Positions 27,168-37,303 of a stretch of DNA of 64,000 nucleotides are shown one piece after another. Both the position numbers and the translations under genes were made by a program. Source of the stretch: Pseudomonas wenzhouensis (GTDB lineage Bacteria; Pseudomonadota; Gammaproteobacteria; Pseudomonadales; Pseudomonadaceae). The notes beneath the pieces are model-generated. The model was not told the origin of the DNA and searched no databases. It saw only the letters and a program-made list of their open reading frames with translations. The stretch is from positions 4,030,001-4,094,000 of the forward strand of contig NZ_CP072610.1 in NCBI RefSeq assembly GCF_021029445.1. Reading direction: 5' to 3'. Within the stretch, counting starts at the first letter, position 1; each line of letters begins with the position of its first letter.

Positions 27168-27578
27168 TTATCCAATTTCGAACAAATCTAGCTGCTCAGC
27201 TTGATGCTCATCCTCATCAGAACTATCGAGCAGGCGGCCAAGCGCGGCATCGAAGGCCTCCATGGTCGGGCGCATCTGAGGCAATTTCGCTTCAGGGTTA
27301 TTGCGGTAGTGCGTTACGACAACGCCTGTTTGCCCGTGTGACTGCAAAGCGTCACTATCGAAATCCTTGATACCGTTGCGCTGCATGAACTGCGTGCACG
27401 TGCGCCGGATATCACGCGGGGTAAATTTCGACACGGGTTGGCCATCCAGCTTGGCATGCTCAGTCGCAAACCACTCGCTCACCGCATGAGACAAACTGGA
27501 CGGGTGAATCGGCGTTTGCCCATCAATGCTCCATGGGTATACAGCCCCTTGCGGCTGCAAGGCACGAACCTGCTCCAG
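27168..27578 (-). pseudogene. Truncated integrase, C-terminal remnant
   Basis: Encodes about the last 136 residues of a tyrosine recombinase closely related to the intact integrase at 46646-48061: the FTPRDIRRTCTQFMQR box, the SHGQTGV box and the catalytic Tyr in THYRNNPEAKLPQMRPTM. The resemblance stops abruptly near 27570-27580, where the sequence becomes a second recombinase fragment on the other strand. The first catalytic Arg and the N-terminal domains are missing, so it cannot be active alone. It marks the right end of an older or duplicated island. Confidence 0.9.
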
Positions 27579-27579
27579 C

Positions 27580-28108
27580 ACCTGTCACCGGCAACTTGGT
27601 GCATATCTGCGGTGGCAAAAAATCCGCAGAGCTGCACCGTGGTGCTGACCGAACGCTGGTGATCGAGAAACCCCGCATTTTGAAATTGATTGAGTGGGCT
27701 GCTCACAGGATGTCGAAGTGCCAACGCACCAACACTGCTATCAGAGACCGCTTTCGCAGGGAATGCCGGAGTCTCTGGTCTAGACGCAAAAAGCATCCAA
27801 CGCTAAAGAGCTTCCGACATCAGATCGGCTCGATTCTGAAAGCGTCTGGAGAAAATCCGGAAACCATGGCGTACATCATGGGGCATCAGTCCACAGAATC
27901 GATCAGCGTCTATGGCGATGGGCGCTCTGGCGCAGACCGAAAAAGCCACATCAGACCTGCAGAGGGCATTGACCTGTCCAGGGTACGAAAACCCAAGAGT
28001 CCTCCACGGTACGGAAACGGCAGGGTGATTGGCCTGATTGAATTTCCAGCCGCTACTCGTGGCTGGCTTCCAGGCCCCTCAACGGGCCCAAACCATCAAA
28101 AAGGATAG
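27580..28108 (+). pseudogene. Fragment of a second tyrosine recombinase (C-terminal part)
   Basis: About 175 residues resembling the gene at 19888-20757: a strand-rich start (VTGNLVHICGGKKSAELHRGADRTL matches the relative's IIIPGAKHSHGGLRGADREL in style), then LKSFRHQIGSILKASGENPETMAYIMGHQSTESISVYGDGRSG with the Arg, His and Tyr boxes. It has no start codon of its own near the junction and no N-terminal half. It abuts the truncated integrase tail by tail, so a recombination or deletion joined two elements here. Confidence 0.8.
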
Positions 28109-28434
28109 CTATCGCCCGTGGGCGAAAGCAGACGGCCATATCCAATACTGATTGCAACAGGCTGGAATCGGCCAGAAGCGGTCAGTCACGAAAGACAGAG
28201 TCGACCCCGAGCTGACGCTCGGCAGCATCAATATCGTGTCTCCGATTATTTACCGACTGGGTTGTGGGGCTGGCGAGACCGGCAGAGGTAGATGCGTCGC
28301 GCGCTGATCACACAAAAAGATCCCGTTTACTGGCCAGCCAGAACAGATAACGCCAAACTCCGACGTGTGAAGCCGGCGCTGGCTGGTTTTCGATCACAAA
28401 CTGGATAGCCCCAAAAATGCTTGTGAGGAGCCTG
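28109..28434. other. Intergenic stretch with nothing recognised
   Basis: No supported gene, terminator or clear repeat, and no middle copy of the 45-bp att sequence, which would be expected here if two islands were simply in tandem. Confidence 0.5.
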
Positions 28435-29403
28435 ATGAAAAGGAAGTTACTTCTGTCCGTTCTGGGGCTGGTTGCCGTTTCAGTGGGTGGTTTCTACTAC
28501 TACACGACCACACCAACCTATTCCGTCCTGCAGATCCGCAACGCGGTACAGGACCATGACGTGGCCTTGTTCGAAAAGCATGTTGATGTCGACACGCTCT
28601 TCAATCGCCTGATTGACGATGTGATGGCGCAAGCACTCTTCCAGGCCGCTAATGAGGATAACTCCGGTTGGAGCACGCTCGGCAGTGCCTTGGGCACGGG
28701 CATTGTGCAGATGATGAAGCCAACTCTTGTGAGCGCGCTGAAGTCGTCGACCTTGCGGTACGTCGAAACGGGCGAGCTGGTTAAAGGCGGACAACGTGTC
28801 GCGCCCTCTGCAGTGCCTGCTGTTGCCAGTGATGCGGCTAAAAAGGCCAGTCTTGACGGCATGGCATCGTCATTTGGCCTGGAGCAGTTGAAGCTGCAGG
28901 ATTACGACGTCGAGAAGCAGGGCAAGGTGGCCATCGTGACCATACCCTACCGTAACGAACAGCTCGATCTTCCCCTTGAGATGAAGTTCACCCTGCGTGA
29001 CCAGGGTGGTTACTGGCAGCTGGTGCAGTTCAATAATGCGGCTGAAATCATGTCAGCGATTGAGAAGGAGCAGCAGCGCCGACTGACTGAAGCCAACAAC
29101 AAGATCACGGCTGCCCCCAAAAAACCGGTTTCTGTGAATGATGAGCTTTTGTGGAGTGTTCAGGTCGCGTCCTTGAGCAGTAAAGAGACAGCCGAGAAGC
29201 TTGAAATGCGCTTAAAGGACGCCGGGTATGAAGTGTACACAACCACGGCTGATGGCATGAATCGGATCTTTTGTGGCCCCTACAAAGGCCGGGAACATGC
29301 AGACATAGCTAAGGATCAACTGCAGCGCCAGCAACGTCTTAACGGGTTTGTTGTGCGCTATGAAGATCCCAAAGTTGGCGCCAGTCTTCTGCTAAAGCCT
29401 TGA
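28435..29403 (+). CDS. DUF2939 and SPOR-domain membrane-anchored protein
   Basis: A protein of 322 aa. The N-terminus is a single membrane anchor (KRKLLLSVLGLVAVSVGGFYYY). A DUF2939-like domain follows (about 22-215, starting TPTYSVLQIRNAVQDHDVALFEKHVDVDTLFNRLIDDVM). The C-terminal SPOR domain is at about 240-315 (LLWSVQVASLSSKETAEKLEMRLKDAGYEVYTT, then RIFCGPYKGREHA), a fold that binds denuded septal peptidoglycan. ATG 28435 was chosen for GAGGAG 4 bases upstream. The protein should face the periplasm. A role at the division septum is possible; nothing nearby explains its place in the island. Confidence 0.85.
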   Translation: MKRKLLLSVLGLVAVSVGGFYYYTTTPTYSVLQIRNAVQDHDVALFEKHVDVDTLFNRLIDDVMAQALFQAANEDNSGWSTLGSALGTGIVQMMKPTLVSALKSSTLRYVETGELVKGGQRVAPSAVPAVASDAAKKASLDGMASSFGLEQLKLQDYDVEKQGKVAIVTIPYRNEQLDLPLEMKFTLRDQGGYWQLVQFNNAAEIMSAIEKEQQRRLTEANNKITAAPKKPVSVNDELLWSVQVASLSSKETAEKLEMRLKDAGYEVYTTTADGMNRIFCGPYKGREHADIAKDQLQRQQRLNGFVVRYEDPKVGASLLLKP

Positions 29404-29527
29404 TCACACGCCACGATCTAAACCTCCGGTCCGAGCCGATTTCTATGCAGTTGAATAGGCAGCTATTTGCTGGAAGCGAGCTTCAGAGAACTGCGGCTCT
29501 GCACAACAACAGGGAGGCAAAGCAAAC

Positions 29528-30094
29528 ATGGTTCGTGAAACGGTACTGATCGACAACTGCGCATGGGATATTCTTGAAAGTCGAGGAGTCGTTCTGGTCG
29601 ACGAGTGCGGGGAAGATCTGCAATTCACCGTCAGCGATCTTGGCTTGATTGAGATCCCGGCAGGCTCTCATCCGAGTGAAGACGCCCAGCGAGTTGGTAA
29701 GTACGCACGAGCGCAACTGGCAGCCCTAGAAGCAGAACCCGCAGTCTGGTTTCAATTCAGGGATATTAATGCCCCGGCCCCAAGTGGGGGTGGTTTCGGT
29801 GAGTTGCAGACTGACGGTAGCGTCACGGGTGGGGGGTTCCTGACCAGTGTCGAAGGGCGGGCGTATGCCGACGCGAACGAACACCGAATCGGCGGCGCCA
29901 GCGGTGTGAAGAGGATGGGGAGCGGTCTGCTCAAGCATCAGACCGACATTGATTACGGAGAATGGTCTGCAGGCCTTCTGGTGATTACTGCCAATCCCAA
30001 GGACTTTAAAGCTGGGGCCAAGGCCCTGGATATCCGCACCTGGGGGGCGGGTAGCTTCGGTGACTTCGTACGGAAAGCTCTTGCGGAGAGGTAG
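29528..30094 (+). CDS. Hypothetical protein (188 aa), faint PIN-like features
   Basis: Not firmly recognised. It opens VLIDNCAWDILESRGV, with Asp near the end of a first strand as in PIN-fold nucleases, and later has LLVITANPKDF, which resembles the PIN penultimate strand. The middle contains a Gly-rich loop (GGGFGEL and GGGFL) that is not PIN-like. It has GGAGG 10 bases before the ATG. It stands alone downstream of the SPOR gene with no antitoxin partner visible. A toxin-like nuclease is one possibility at low confidence. Confidence 0.6.
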   Translation: MVRETVLIDNCAWDILESRGVVLVDECGEDLQFTVSDLGLIEIPAGSHPSEDAQRVGKYARAQLAALEAEPAVWFQFRDINAPAPSGGGFGELQTDGSVTGGGFLTSVEGRAYADANEHRIGGASGVKRMGSGLLKHQTDIDYGEWSAGLLVITANPKDFKAGAKALDIRTWGAGSFGDFVRKALAER

Positions 30095-30251
30095 CTCCAC
30101 CCGTTGAAGCGGCCGGGTCGCTGGATGCACTGTTTGGATGCACAGAGCAGCGAGTTTGGACGAGGAAAAGGGACAGACCTATTTCCCCTACCCTGCACTA
30201 AATGTCTGCTCTTGGCCGGAAGTGGACGTAGTAAGAATCTGGTATCGGTCG

Positions 30252-30422
30252 ATTCTGTTGAAAAAGTCCCGTCGCGATTTTTCCCCATGAAAGAGCGTGA
30301 GCGACGTCTGGTGCGTTCATAAGACAGAGCTGCGTTGATTTTTACGGAGCAACGCCGAAATCGAGCGTTTTTTTGCGCTGTCGTTAAGCCGCTCTCTCAG
30401 CAGCCGACTTTTTCAACAGAAT
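30252..30422. mobile_element. 171-bp element with 17-bp perfect terminal inverted repeats (MITE-like)
   Basis: ATTCTGTTGAAAAAGTC (30252-30268) is repeated inverted at 30406-30422. No ORF lies inside. The same type of end occurs at the borders of IS5/IS1182-like elements in Pseudomonas (from memory), so this is a small non-autonomous derivative or IS remnant. No clear target duplication is seen. The rest of 30095-30509 holds no gene. Confidence 0.65.
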
Positions 30423-30509
30423 TAGTCAGTAGCGGTCTTTCGCTAATGACTCATTGACGTTAAGACCAGTCAATACAGGCCGAGTTTGTGATCTTTAAGA
30501 GGCTACCCG

Positions 30510-30990
30510 CTAGTATAGGTTTGCCCAAAAGGCTTCTGCGAACGGACTTAACGGGGCAATCGGCCGTGTCAGATGAATTTCCAAAGGTATATCCCAGCTC
30601 TCGTCCAGGGCCCGACTGAGCCTTAAGTCGACCACCTCTTGCTCACTGAGGCTTTTGGGTAGCCAGGCTATACCTTTATTTTCCAAGGCCATCGACATCA
30701 GCACGGCTGCCAGGTGGCTGCTGAAGAGAGGCTTTAAGTGAAGGTAGTCAGCCCTGCCCTGAAGACGGTGAGAAACAATTCGACCTAGCCCCGACTCGTC
30801 TGTGTAAGCGAGATAGGGAAGGGATGCCGGAGACGATCCGAATTCAGCGGATGTGCCCGCAAGAGGCAACAGAATGTCTTCACCGATTTTCTTGCTGACG
30901 AACTGATCCAGGGGTAAACGGGGGGGACCTCAGGATGGCGGTGACAGAGCAAGAATTGCACCTGACCATGAGTCAGCATCTGTTCGCATA
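30510..30990 (-). pseudogene. Truncated and frameshifted LysR-type regulator
   Basis: The substrate-binding half of a LysR regulator. The segment VCEQMLTHGQVQFLLCHRHPEVPP is in one frame and, after a run of C residues near 30923-30930, the coding continues in another frame with DQFVSKKIGEDILLPLAGTSA and the C-terminal SHLAAVLMSMALENKGIAWLPKSL. The DNA-binding N-terminus is absent. One frameshift plus truncation make it a pseudogene. It borders an integrase remnant on its upstream side. Confidence 0.75.
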
Positions 30991-31039
30991 CCGCCATGCT
31001 GTCCGAATGCAGCCTGACTGCCTCGATGGGGGAACAGCG

Positions 31040-31304
31040 CAGAATTATCGTGGCAGCCCACGGAGGCGCACTACAGAAGTCGAGTTTGGATACCGCCTGG
31101 CAGCGTCTGGTGCACCAGGCTCTTGAGAACGGAATAATGACTACCGAGCAGCGCTTCGGCCTTCATGACTTCAAAAGACGAGGAATTACGGACACTGCTG
31201 GCAACCGGGCAGAAAAGCAGGAAGCGAGTGGACATCGCGACGCTTCAATGCTTGATGTCTACGATCTCAGTGTACCGATTGTAGATCCTGCCGGGGATAG
31301 CTGA
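31040..31304 (+). pseudogene. Integrase C-terminal remnant
   Basis: About 85 residues of a phage-type tyrosine recombinase tail: LDTAWQRLVHQALENGI, then LHDFKRRGITDTAGN and SGHRDASMLDVYDLS, with the Arg, His and Tyr boxes. No N-terminal part exists because upstream sequence belongs to the LysR fragment. It is the fourth recombinase trace in the island and lies at the left border of the lysine catabolic cluster. Confidence 0.75.
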
Positions 31305-31347
31305 GCTACTGCTCTTTTAAGGCGGTAGCCTCAGCCAACGTATCCGA

Positions 31348-31371
31348 GCGCCCTACTGGGCGCCGGTTTTT
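31348..31371 (+). terminator. Terminator after the integrase remnant
   Basis: GCGCCC-TACT-GGGCGC hairpin followed by CGGTTTTT. The remaining bases up to 31588 show no gene. Confidence 0.7.
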
Positions 31372-31588
31372 GACAGGTAGGACGCATTACATCAATACGC
31401 TCCATCAAACCAAGAAGTACGGCCCCTAAAGGTCGAGCTCGTTAGGTCATATGTAGAGCCTTGTACAACAACGTTCGATCTAATCGATCGATCAGATCTA
31501 CAAATTTCCGTCTTGCGTGGCGCCTGAGCTCGGTCATCCGACCAAGTCTGTACTGATGACTGAAGCAGGCACGAGTCTAGCAAGCAGC

Positions 31589-32875
31589 TCAAAGCACCAC
31601 TTTCAAACACTGCCCGGCGTGATAGAGAGAAAAACCCGTCTCGTAAAAGTAACTGCGCAACGCCGGCATCGATACTTTCTGAAACGGCTCGAAAGGCAGC
31701 GGAAGCGATTCGGAATTATCCGTAAGCAGGAAGTCTGCTAATGCCCTACCAATTATCGTTCCGGTAGTATTGCCCCGACCGTTATAGCCAGCCACAGCCA
31801 CCAGGCCAGCCGCTGGCTGGAATACGCGCATCAGGTGATCCGGCGTGAAGTCAATGCAGCCGGTCCAGTGCATCTGCCACTCCACGCGACCCAATGCAGG
31901 GAAGTAGTGCTGCTGGATGCGGTCGGCCCAGCGCCGGATAAACCAGTCAGGCTTGTTGCTCGCCTTGCCCAGGCTGCCCAGCAGCAGGCGGCCTTCGGCA
32001 TCGCGGCGGATGCTGCTGAGTACCGTACGGGTGTCCCAAGAGCCCTGGCCGTGCCTGAGAATATCGTCAGCCGCCGCGCCACTCAGAGGTACTGAGGCCA
32101 CCTGGTAGTAGTAGCCACGGAAAAAACTACGACGCTGCTCGGTCCACTCACCTTCGGTGTAGGCACCAGTAGAGATTACCACTTGGCTGGCGCGGACTTC
32201 GCCATTCTCGGTGCGCACTAGCCAGTCACCGCCCTGCCGCTGCAGTTGGCTGACAGGCGAATGCTGGTACAACGCGCCGCCTAGGCGTTGCAAGGCCTGC
32301 GCCAGGCCGACAGTGTAGGCCATTGGGTTAATGACGCCGGCACGGCGGTCGAGCAGCGCGCCAGTGACCTTGTCGGTACCGCAATGATCGATACAGACGG
32401 CGCCGGTAAGCAGTTCGACATCAGCTCCCCTCCTTTGCCACTGCGCCTCGCGGGCACGCAGGTCGTCAAGACCGGCGTCGTTGTGGGCCATGTGCAGGCT
32501 ACCTTGGTTACGTGCCTGACAGTCGATGCCGTAGCGGCGGATCTGCGCGAAAACCTCGGCCGGCGCCTGGCCGAGCGCGCTATTGAGCCGCTCGCCCTGC
32601 TTCTGGCCGAGCACCGCGACGACGTCATCAGGCTTAATCCAGGTGCCGGCGTTGACTAGACCCACATTGCGCCCTGAGCCGCCGTGGCCGACCTCATGGG
32701 CCTCCAGCAGGCACACTGTCTTGCCCTGTTCGAGCAGGCGTAGCGCGGCGCTGAGGCCGGTGATGCCACCGCCGATGACGCACACGTCGGCCTTAACCAC
32801 GCCCTTCAGCGCCACGACGTCGATGCGCACAGGCGTGGCCTTTTCCCAGAGGCACTGTTGATGAAAAACCGTCAT
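31589..32875 (-). CDS. amaA: FAD-dependent amine oxidase, AmaA-like (L-pipecolate oxidase)
   Basis: A DAO-family flavoprotein of 428 aa. The FAD-binding GxGxxG lies at the N-terminus (ADVCVIGGGITGLSAALRLLEQG), followed by the GGSGRNVGLVNAG segment and a C-terminal FTPDHLMRVF and GYNGRGNTTGTIIG. Length fits AmaA of P. putida, which oxidises L-pipecolate to piperideine-6-carboxylate in lysine breakdown. ATG 32875 was chosen with GAAGAGG 8 bases upstream; the longer frame to 33025 overlaps nhaC. The assignment leans on the neighbours amaB, lysR and hglS. A terminator separates it from the upstream nhaC gene. Confidence 0.8.
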   Translation of the reverse strand: MTVFHQQCLWEKATPVRIDVVALKGVVKADVCVIGGGITGLSAALRLLEQGKTVCLLEAHEVGHGGSGRNVGLVNAGTWIKPDDVVAVLGQKQGERLNSALGQAPAEVFAQIRRYGIDCQARNQGSLHMAHNDAGLDDLRAREAQWQRRGADVELLTGAVCIDHCGTDKVTGALLDRRAGVINPMAYTVGLAQALQRLGGALYQHSPVSQLQRQGGDWLVRTENGEVRASQVVISTGAYTEGEWTEQRRSFFRGYYYQVASVPLSGAAADDILRHGQGSWDTRTVLSSIRRDAEGRLLLGSLGKASNKPDWFIRRWADRIQQHYFPALGRVEWQMHWTGCIDFTPDHLMRVFQPAAGLVAVAGYNGRGNTTGTIIGRALADFLLTDNSESLPLPFEPFQKVSMPALRSYFYETGFSLYHAGQCLKVVL

Positions 32876-32914
32876 GTCATATACCTCTTCAACATCCACA
32901 TCAGTTAGCGCGGT

Positions 32915-32943
32915 AAAGAGAAAATCCCCCGGCACGCCGGGGG
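32915..32943 (-). terminator. Terminator between the NhaC and AmaA genes
   Basis: On the minus strand a 7-bp GC hairpin (32926-32943) is followed by ATTTTCTCTTT, just after the transporter stop at 32958. amaA would then need read-through or its own promoter. Confidence 0.65.
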
Positions 32944-32957
32944 AGGGTGTGACCCGT

Positions 32958-34409
32958 TCAGCGCTGCACGGCAGCAGCCGGGTAGGCTTCGTCGATCTCA
33001 GCCTCGACGGCTGCGGGTTCGACACGCGGCATGAACAGGCCGGTGGCGGCCCAGATCAGGCCGATCACGGGCGACAGCCAGCAGGCAAAGGCCACCGGGG
33101 CGTACAGCAGCGTCGGCACACCGAGGGACGAGGAGACGAAAGCGCCGCCCATGTTCCACGGAATCAGCGGCGAGCACAGAGTGCCGCAATCCTCGATGCT
33201 GCGCGATAGCACGGTCGGCTTGTAACCCATGGCCGCGTACTTGTCCTTGAGCAGTTGTCCTGGGAGCACCAGCGAGGTGTAAACATCGCCAACCAGGGTG
33301 CCGACACCCAGCACGCTGGCATGGCTGCTGAGCACCAGGCCGAAGCGACCCTTGATAACCTGATCGAGTTTCTTGCGGATGGCGTCGAGGGTGCCATGGG
33401 CCTCCAGGGCGCCGACGAAGGCCAGCGCGATCAGGGTCAGGGTAATCACCCAGGTCATTGACATGATGCCGCCCTTGGACAGCAGCTTGTCCACCGACTC
33501 GATCCCGGTCTGGCTGACGAATCCGTTCTGCAGGATGTTGGTCATCTCCTTGATGCCGACGCCCTGATAGAACACCGCCACGGCCACGGCCAGCACTACC
33601 CCGGCGAACATCACCGGCAGCGCCGGTGCCTTGCGCATGGCCAGGATGATCACCACCAGCGGCGGTAACAGGGTCAGCAGGCCGATCTTGTAGTGCTGCT
33701 CGACGCCGGCACGCATCAGTTCGATGCTGCTGGCATCCACCGCATTGTCGGCGAAGCTGGCGCCGATCCAGGCGTACAGCACCAGGGAAATCAGCATGGC
33801 CGGCACGGTGGTGGCCAGCATGCTCTTGATGTGGCTCCACAGGTCGGTGCCGCACACGGCCGGGGTCAGGTTGGTGGTTTCCGACAGCGGCGACATCTTG
33901 TCACCGAAGAAAGCGCCGGAAACGATTGCCCCGCCAGTCAGGTAGGCCGGTACGCCGAGGCCTTCGCCGACGCCCATCAGTGCCAGGCCGACGGTGCCGA
34001 CCGTGCCCCAGGAGGTACCGGTCATCAGCGAGATCAGCGAGCAGAGCAGGCAGGTCATCACCAGGAAGCTGCCGCCGGACAGGTAGCTGAAGCCGTAGTA
34101 GAGCAGCGTCGGCACGGTGCCGGAGGCGATCCACGAGCCTATCAGCATGCCGATACACATCAGGATGAAGATGGCCGGAATGCCGATCTGCACCACCTTG
34201 AACATCGACGCCTCGATGCTGAACCAAGGTGTACCCCGGAATACCGCAAACAGTCCGCACACCAGCACACCAAAGGCAAGCGGCACATGGGGGGTGAAAT
34301 CCTCGAAGACGAAGAACTGGACCATCAGCAAGATGGCGGTAATTACGAGGGGAGCCACTGCCACAGCAAAGGACGGTGCCTCCCTGGTCACTTCTTTATG
34401 AGCGTCCAA
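32958..34409 (-). CDS. NhaC-family Na+/H+ antiporter-type transporter
   Basis: An inner-membrane protein of 483 aa with about 12 hydrophobic helices. NhaC signatures include TGTSWGTVGTVGLALMGVG (about 120-140), GAFFGDKMSPLSETTNL, and the C-terminal repeat VGTLVGDVYTSLVLPGQ and EDCGTLCSPLIPWN. The family includes antiporters for organic substrates as well as Na+/H+. TTG 34409 was chosen because GAGGAG stands 7 bases upstream; an ATG-less extension to 34460 is open but lacks a site. Lying between amaB and amaA on the same strand, it may carry pipecolate or another pathway compound; that is inferred. Confidence 0.85.
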   Translation of the reverse strand: MDAHKEVTREAPSFAVAVAPLVITAILLMVQFFVFEDFTPHVPLAFGVLVCGLFAVFRGTPWFSIEASMFKVVQIGIPAIFILMCIGMLIGSWIASGTVPTLLYYGFSYLSGGSFLVMTCLLCSLISLMTGTSWGTVGTVGLALMGVGEGLGVPAYLTGGAIVSGAFFGDKMSPLSETTNLTPAVCGTDLWSHIKSMLATTVPAMLISLVLYAWIGASFADNAVDASSIELMRAGVEQHYKIGLLTLLPPLVVIILAMRKAPALPVMFAGVVLAVAVAVFYQGVGIKEMTNILQNGFVSQTGIESVDKLLSKGGIMSMTWVITLTLIALAFVGALEAHGTLDAIRKKLDQVIKGRFGLVLSSHASVLGVGTLVGDVYTSLVLPGQLLKDKYAAMGYKPTVLSRSIEDCGTLCSPLIPWNMGGAFVSSSLGVPTLLYAPVAFACWLSPVIGLIWAATGLFMPRVEPAAVEAEIDEAYPAAAVQR

Positions 34410-34620
34410 GGTAAAACTCCTCTGATTTACGGGGGCAGTAAGCAAAATGGGGTGTAGCACTCATGGCGAGCCTCTCTTGTTGTTATTGCTCTGCATTCAC
34501 GGCCTTTGCTACCCATGATGCCTACGGGCAAAGACCGCCTTATAAGGGTTGACGACTACTGATTCTCCGTGCCTAAGTGGGAACGCCATGCCGAACCTGG
34601 CCGACATGGCTAACGCTTGG

Positions 34621-36111
<1,491 letters not shown>

Positions 36112-36208
36112 ATTGTTCTCCTACATCCGCTGAGCACTGGGGTTCATTGACGAGGGTCAGTATCGAACCGATTTGCGCAGGCCAACAAACGACCTTTACG
36201 CACCACAT

Positions 36209-36225
36209 CATTCCCCAGCAGAATG
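36209..36225. promoter_or_regulatory. Candidate LysR operator between amaB and lysR
   Basis: CATTCCCCAGCAGAATG has the inverted arms ATTC and GAAT and fits T-N11-A. A close copy (CATTCCCCCAGCGAATG) lies upstream of hglS at 41743-41759. Common occurrence at two pathway promoters suggests the LysR regulator binds both. Confidence 0.5.
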
Positions 36226-36256
36226 AACTCACCATTCACCTGCCCGTGAGACCAAC

Positions 36257-37168
36257 ATGCCCAAGCGCCTGCTGCCCACCATGACCGCCCTGCAGTGCTT
36301 CGAGGCCGCCGCCCGTCATATGAGCTTCACCCGCGCCGCCGAAGAGCTGTTCCTGACTCAGAGCGCGGTGAGCAAACAGGTCGCCCAACTCGAGGACATG
36401 CTCCAGCACCTGCTGTTCCATCGCGTACGTCGGCGCCTGCAGCTGACCCCGGCAGGCGAACTGTACCTGGCCGAGGTCAACAAGATCCTTACCCAGGTGG
36501 ACATCTCCAGCCGCTACATCCTCTCCTACGGTGGCGAAACCGAGGTGCTGCGGGTGGCCACCCAACCGACCTTTGGCGCGCGCTGGCTGATCAGCAACCT
36601 CAAGGGCTTCTCCAAGCACCACCCCAATATCCACCTCGATATCAGGAGCGAGCTGGAGCCTTTCGATCTGGTGCAGGCCAAGGCGGACGTAGCCTTCTTC
36701 TACGGCCAGGGTTCCTGGCCGGGGGCTACCTGCATCGAACTTTTCGGCGAGGAGGTGGTGCCAGTGTGCTCGCCGGACGTGTTGCAGGGGCGTGCGCTAC
36801 GAGGCGCCACAGAGCTGGCCGAGTTCGTCCTGCTGCAGTGCACGTCGCGCCCCGAGGCCTGGCACGAATGGTTCGAGGAACAAGGCATCGACACCGAGCA
36901 CAGCTATCATGGGCCGCGTTTCGACACCTTCTACATGTGCATCCGTGCTGCCCGCGCGGGATGCGGCATCGCCCTGGTGCCGCGTTTTCTGGTCGAGGAC
37001 GAACTGGACGACGCCAAGCTGGTGATTCCCTGGGTTCATCACAAGCCCAGCGAAGGCTCGCATTACCTGGCCTATGCCGAGCAGTCGATCGATATTCCCA
37101 AGGTCAGAAGCTTTGTCGATTGGATACTGGACAAGGCGCATAGCCGGCAGGGGCATGCTAGTTCCTGA
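36257..37168 (+). CDS. LysR-type regulator of the lysine/pipecolate cluster
   Basis: A LysR regulator of 303 aa of the GcvA-like group. The N-terminal helix-turn-helix is visible in ALQCFEAAARHMSFTRAAEELFLTQSAVSKQVAQLE (about 11-46). The effector-binding domain runs from about residue 95 to 290. It is divergent from amaB and upstream of the aminotransferase gene; P. putida has a LysR gene at the same place beside amaB and hglS. It probably senses a pathway intermediate such as 2-aminoadipate or pipecolate and activates the surrounding genes. The effector is inferred. Confidence 0.9.
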   Translation: MPKRLLPTMTALQCFEAAARHMSFTRAAEELFLTQSAVSKQVAQLEDMLQHLLFHRVRRRLQLTPAGELYLAEVNKILTQVDISSRYILSYGGETEVLRVATQPTFGARWLISNLKGFSKHHPNIHLDIRSELEPFDLVQAKADVAFFYGQGSWPGATCIELFGEEVVPVCSPDVLQGRALRGATELAEFVLLQCTSRPEAWHEWFEEQGIDTEHSYHGPRFDTFYMCIRAARAGCGIALVPRFLVEDELDDAKLVIPWVHHKPSEGSHYLAYAEQSIDIPKVRSFVDWILDKAHSRQGHASS

Positions 37169-37303
37169 ATCTTTGGAATGACCCGGTAATTTTTTTTCGT
37201 TTGTGCAGCCTCGGCCTTCCTCGTTTTCATAGAAGGGAATCCCCCCTTCGACGAGGAACGCCGCAATGTCATTTCATGCCTCCGCGCTGCCCGAGGGCCG
37301 CGC

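Noticed and set aside
28109-28434. Middle att site between the two island halves
   Set aside because: I looked for the 45-bp tRNA sequence or its core around 27-32 kb and did not find it.
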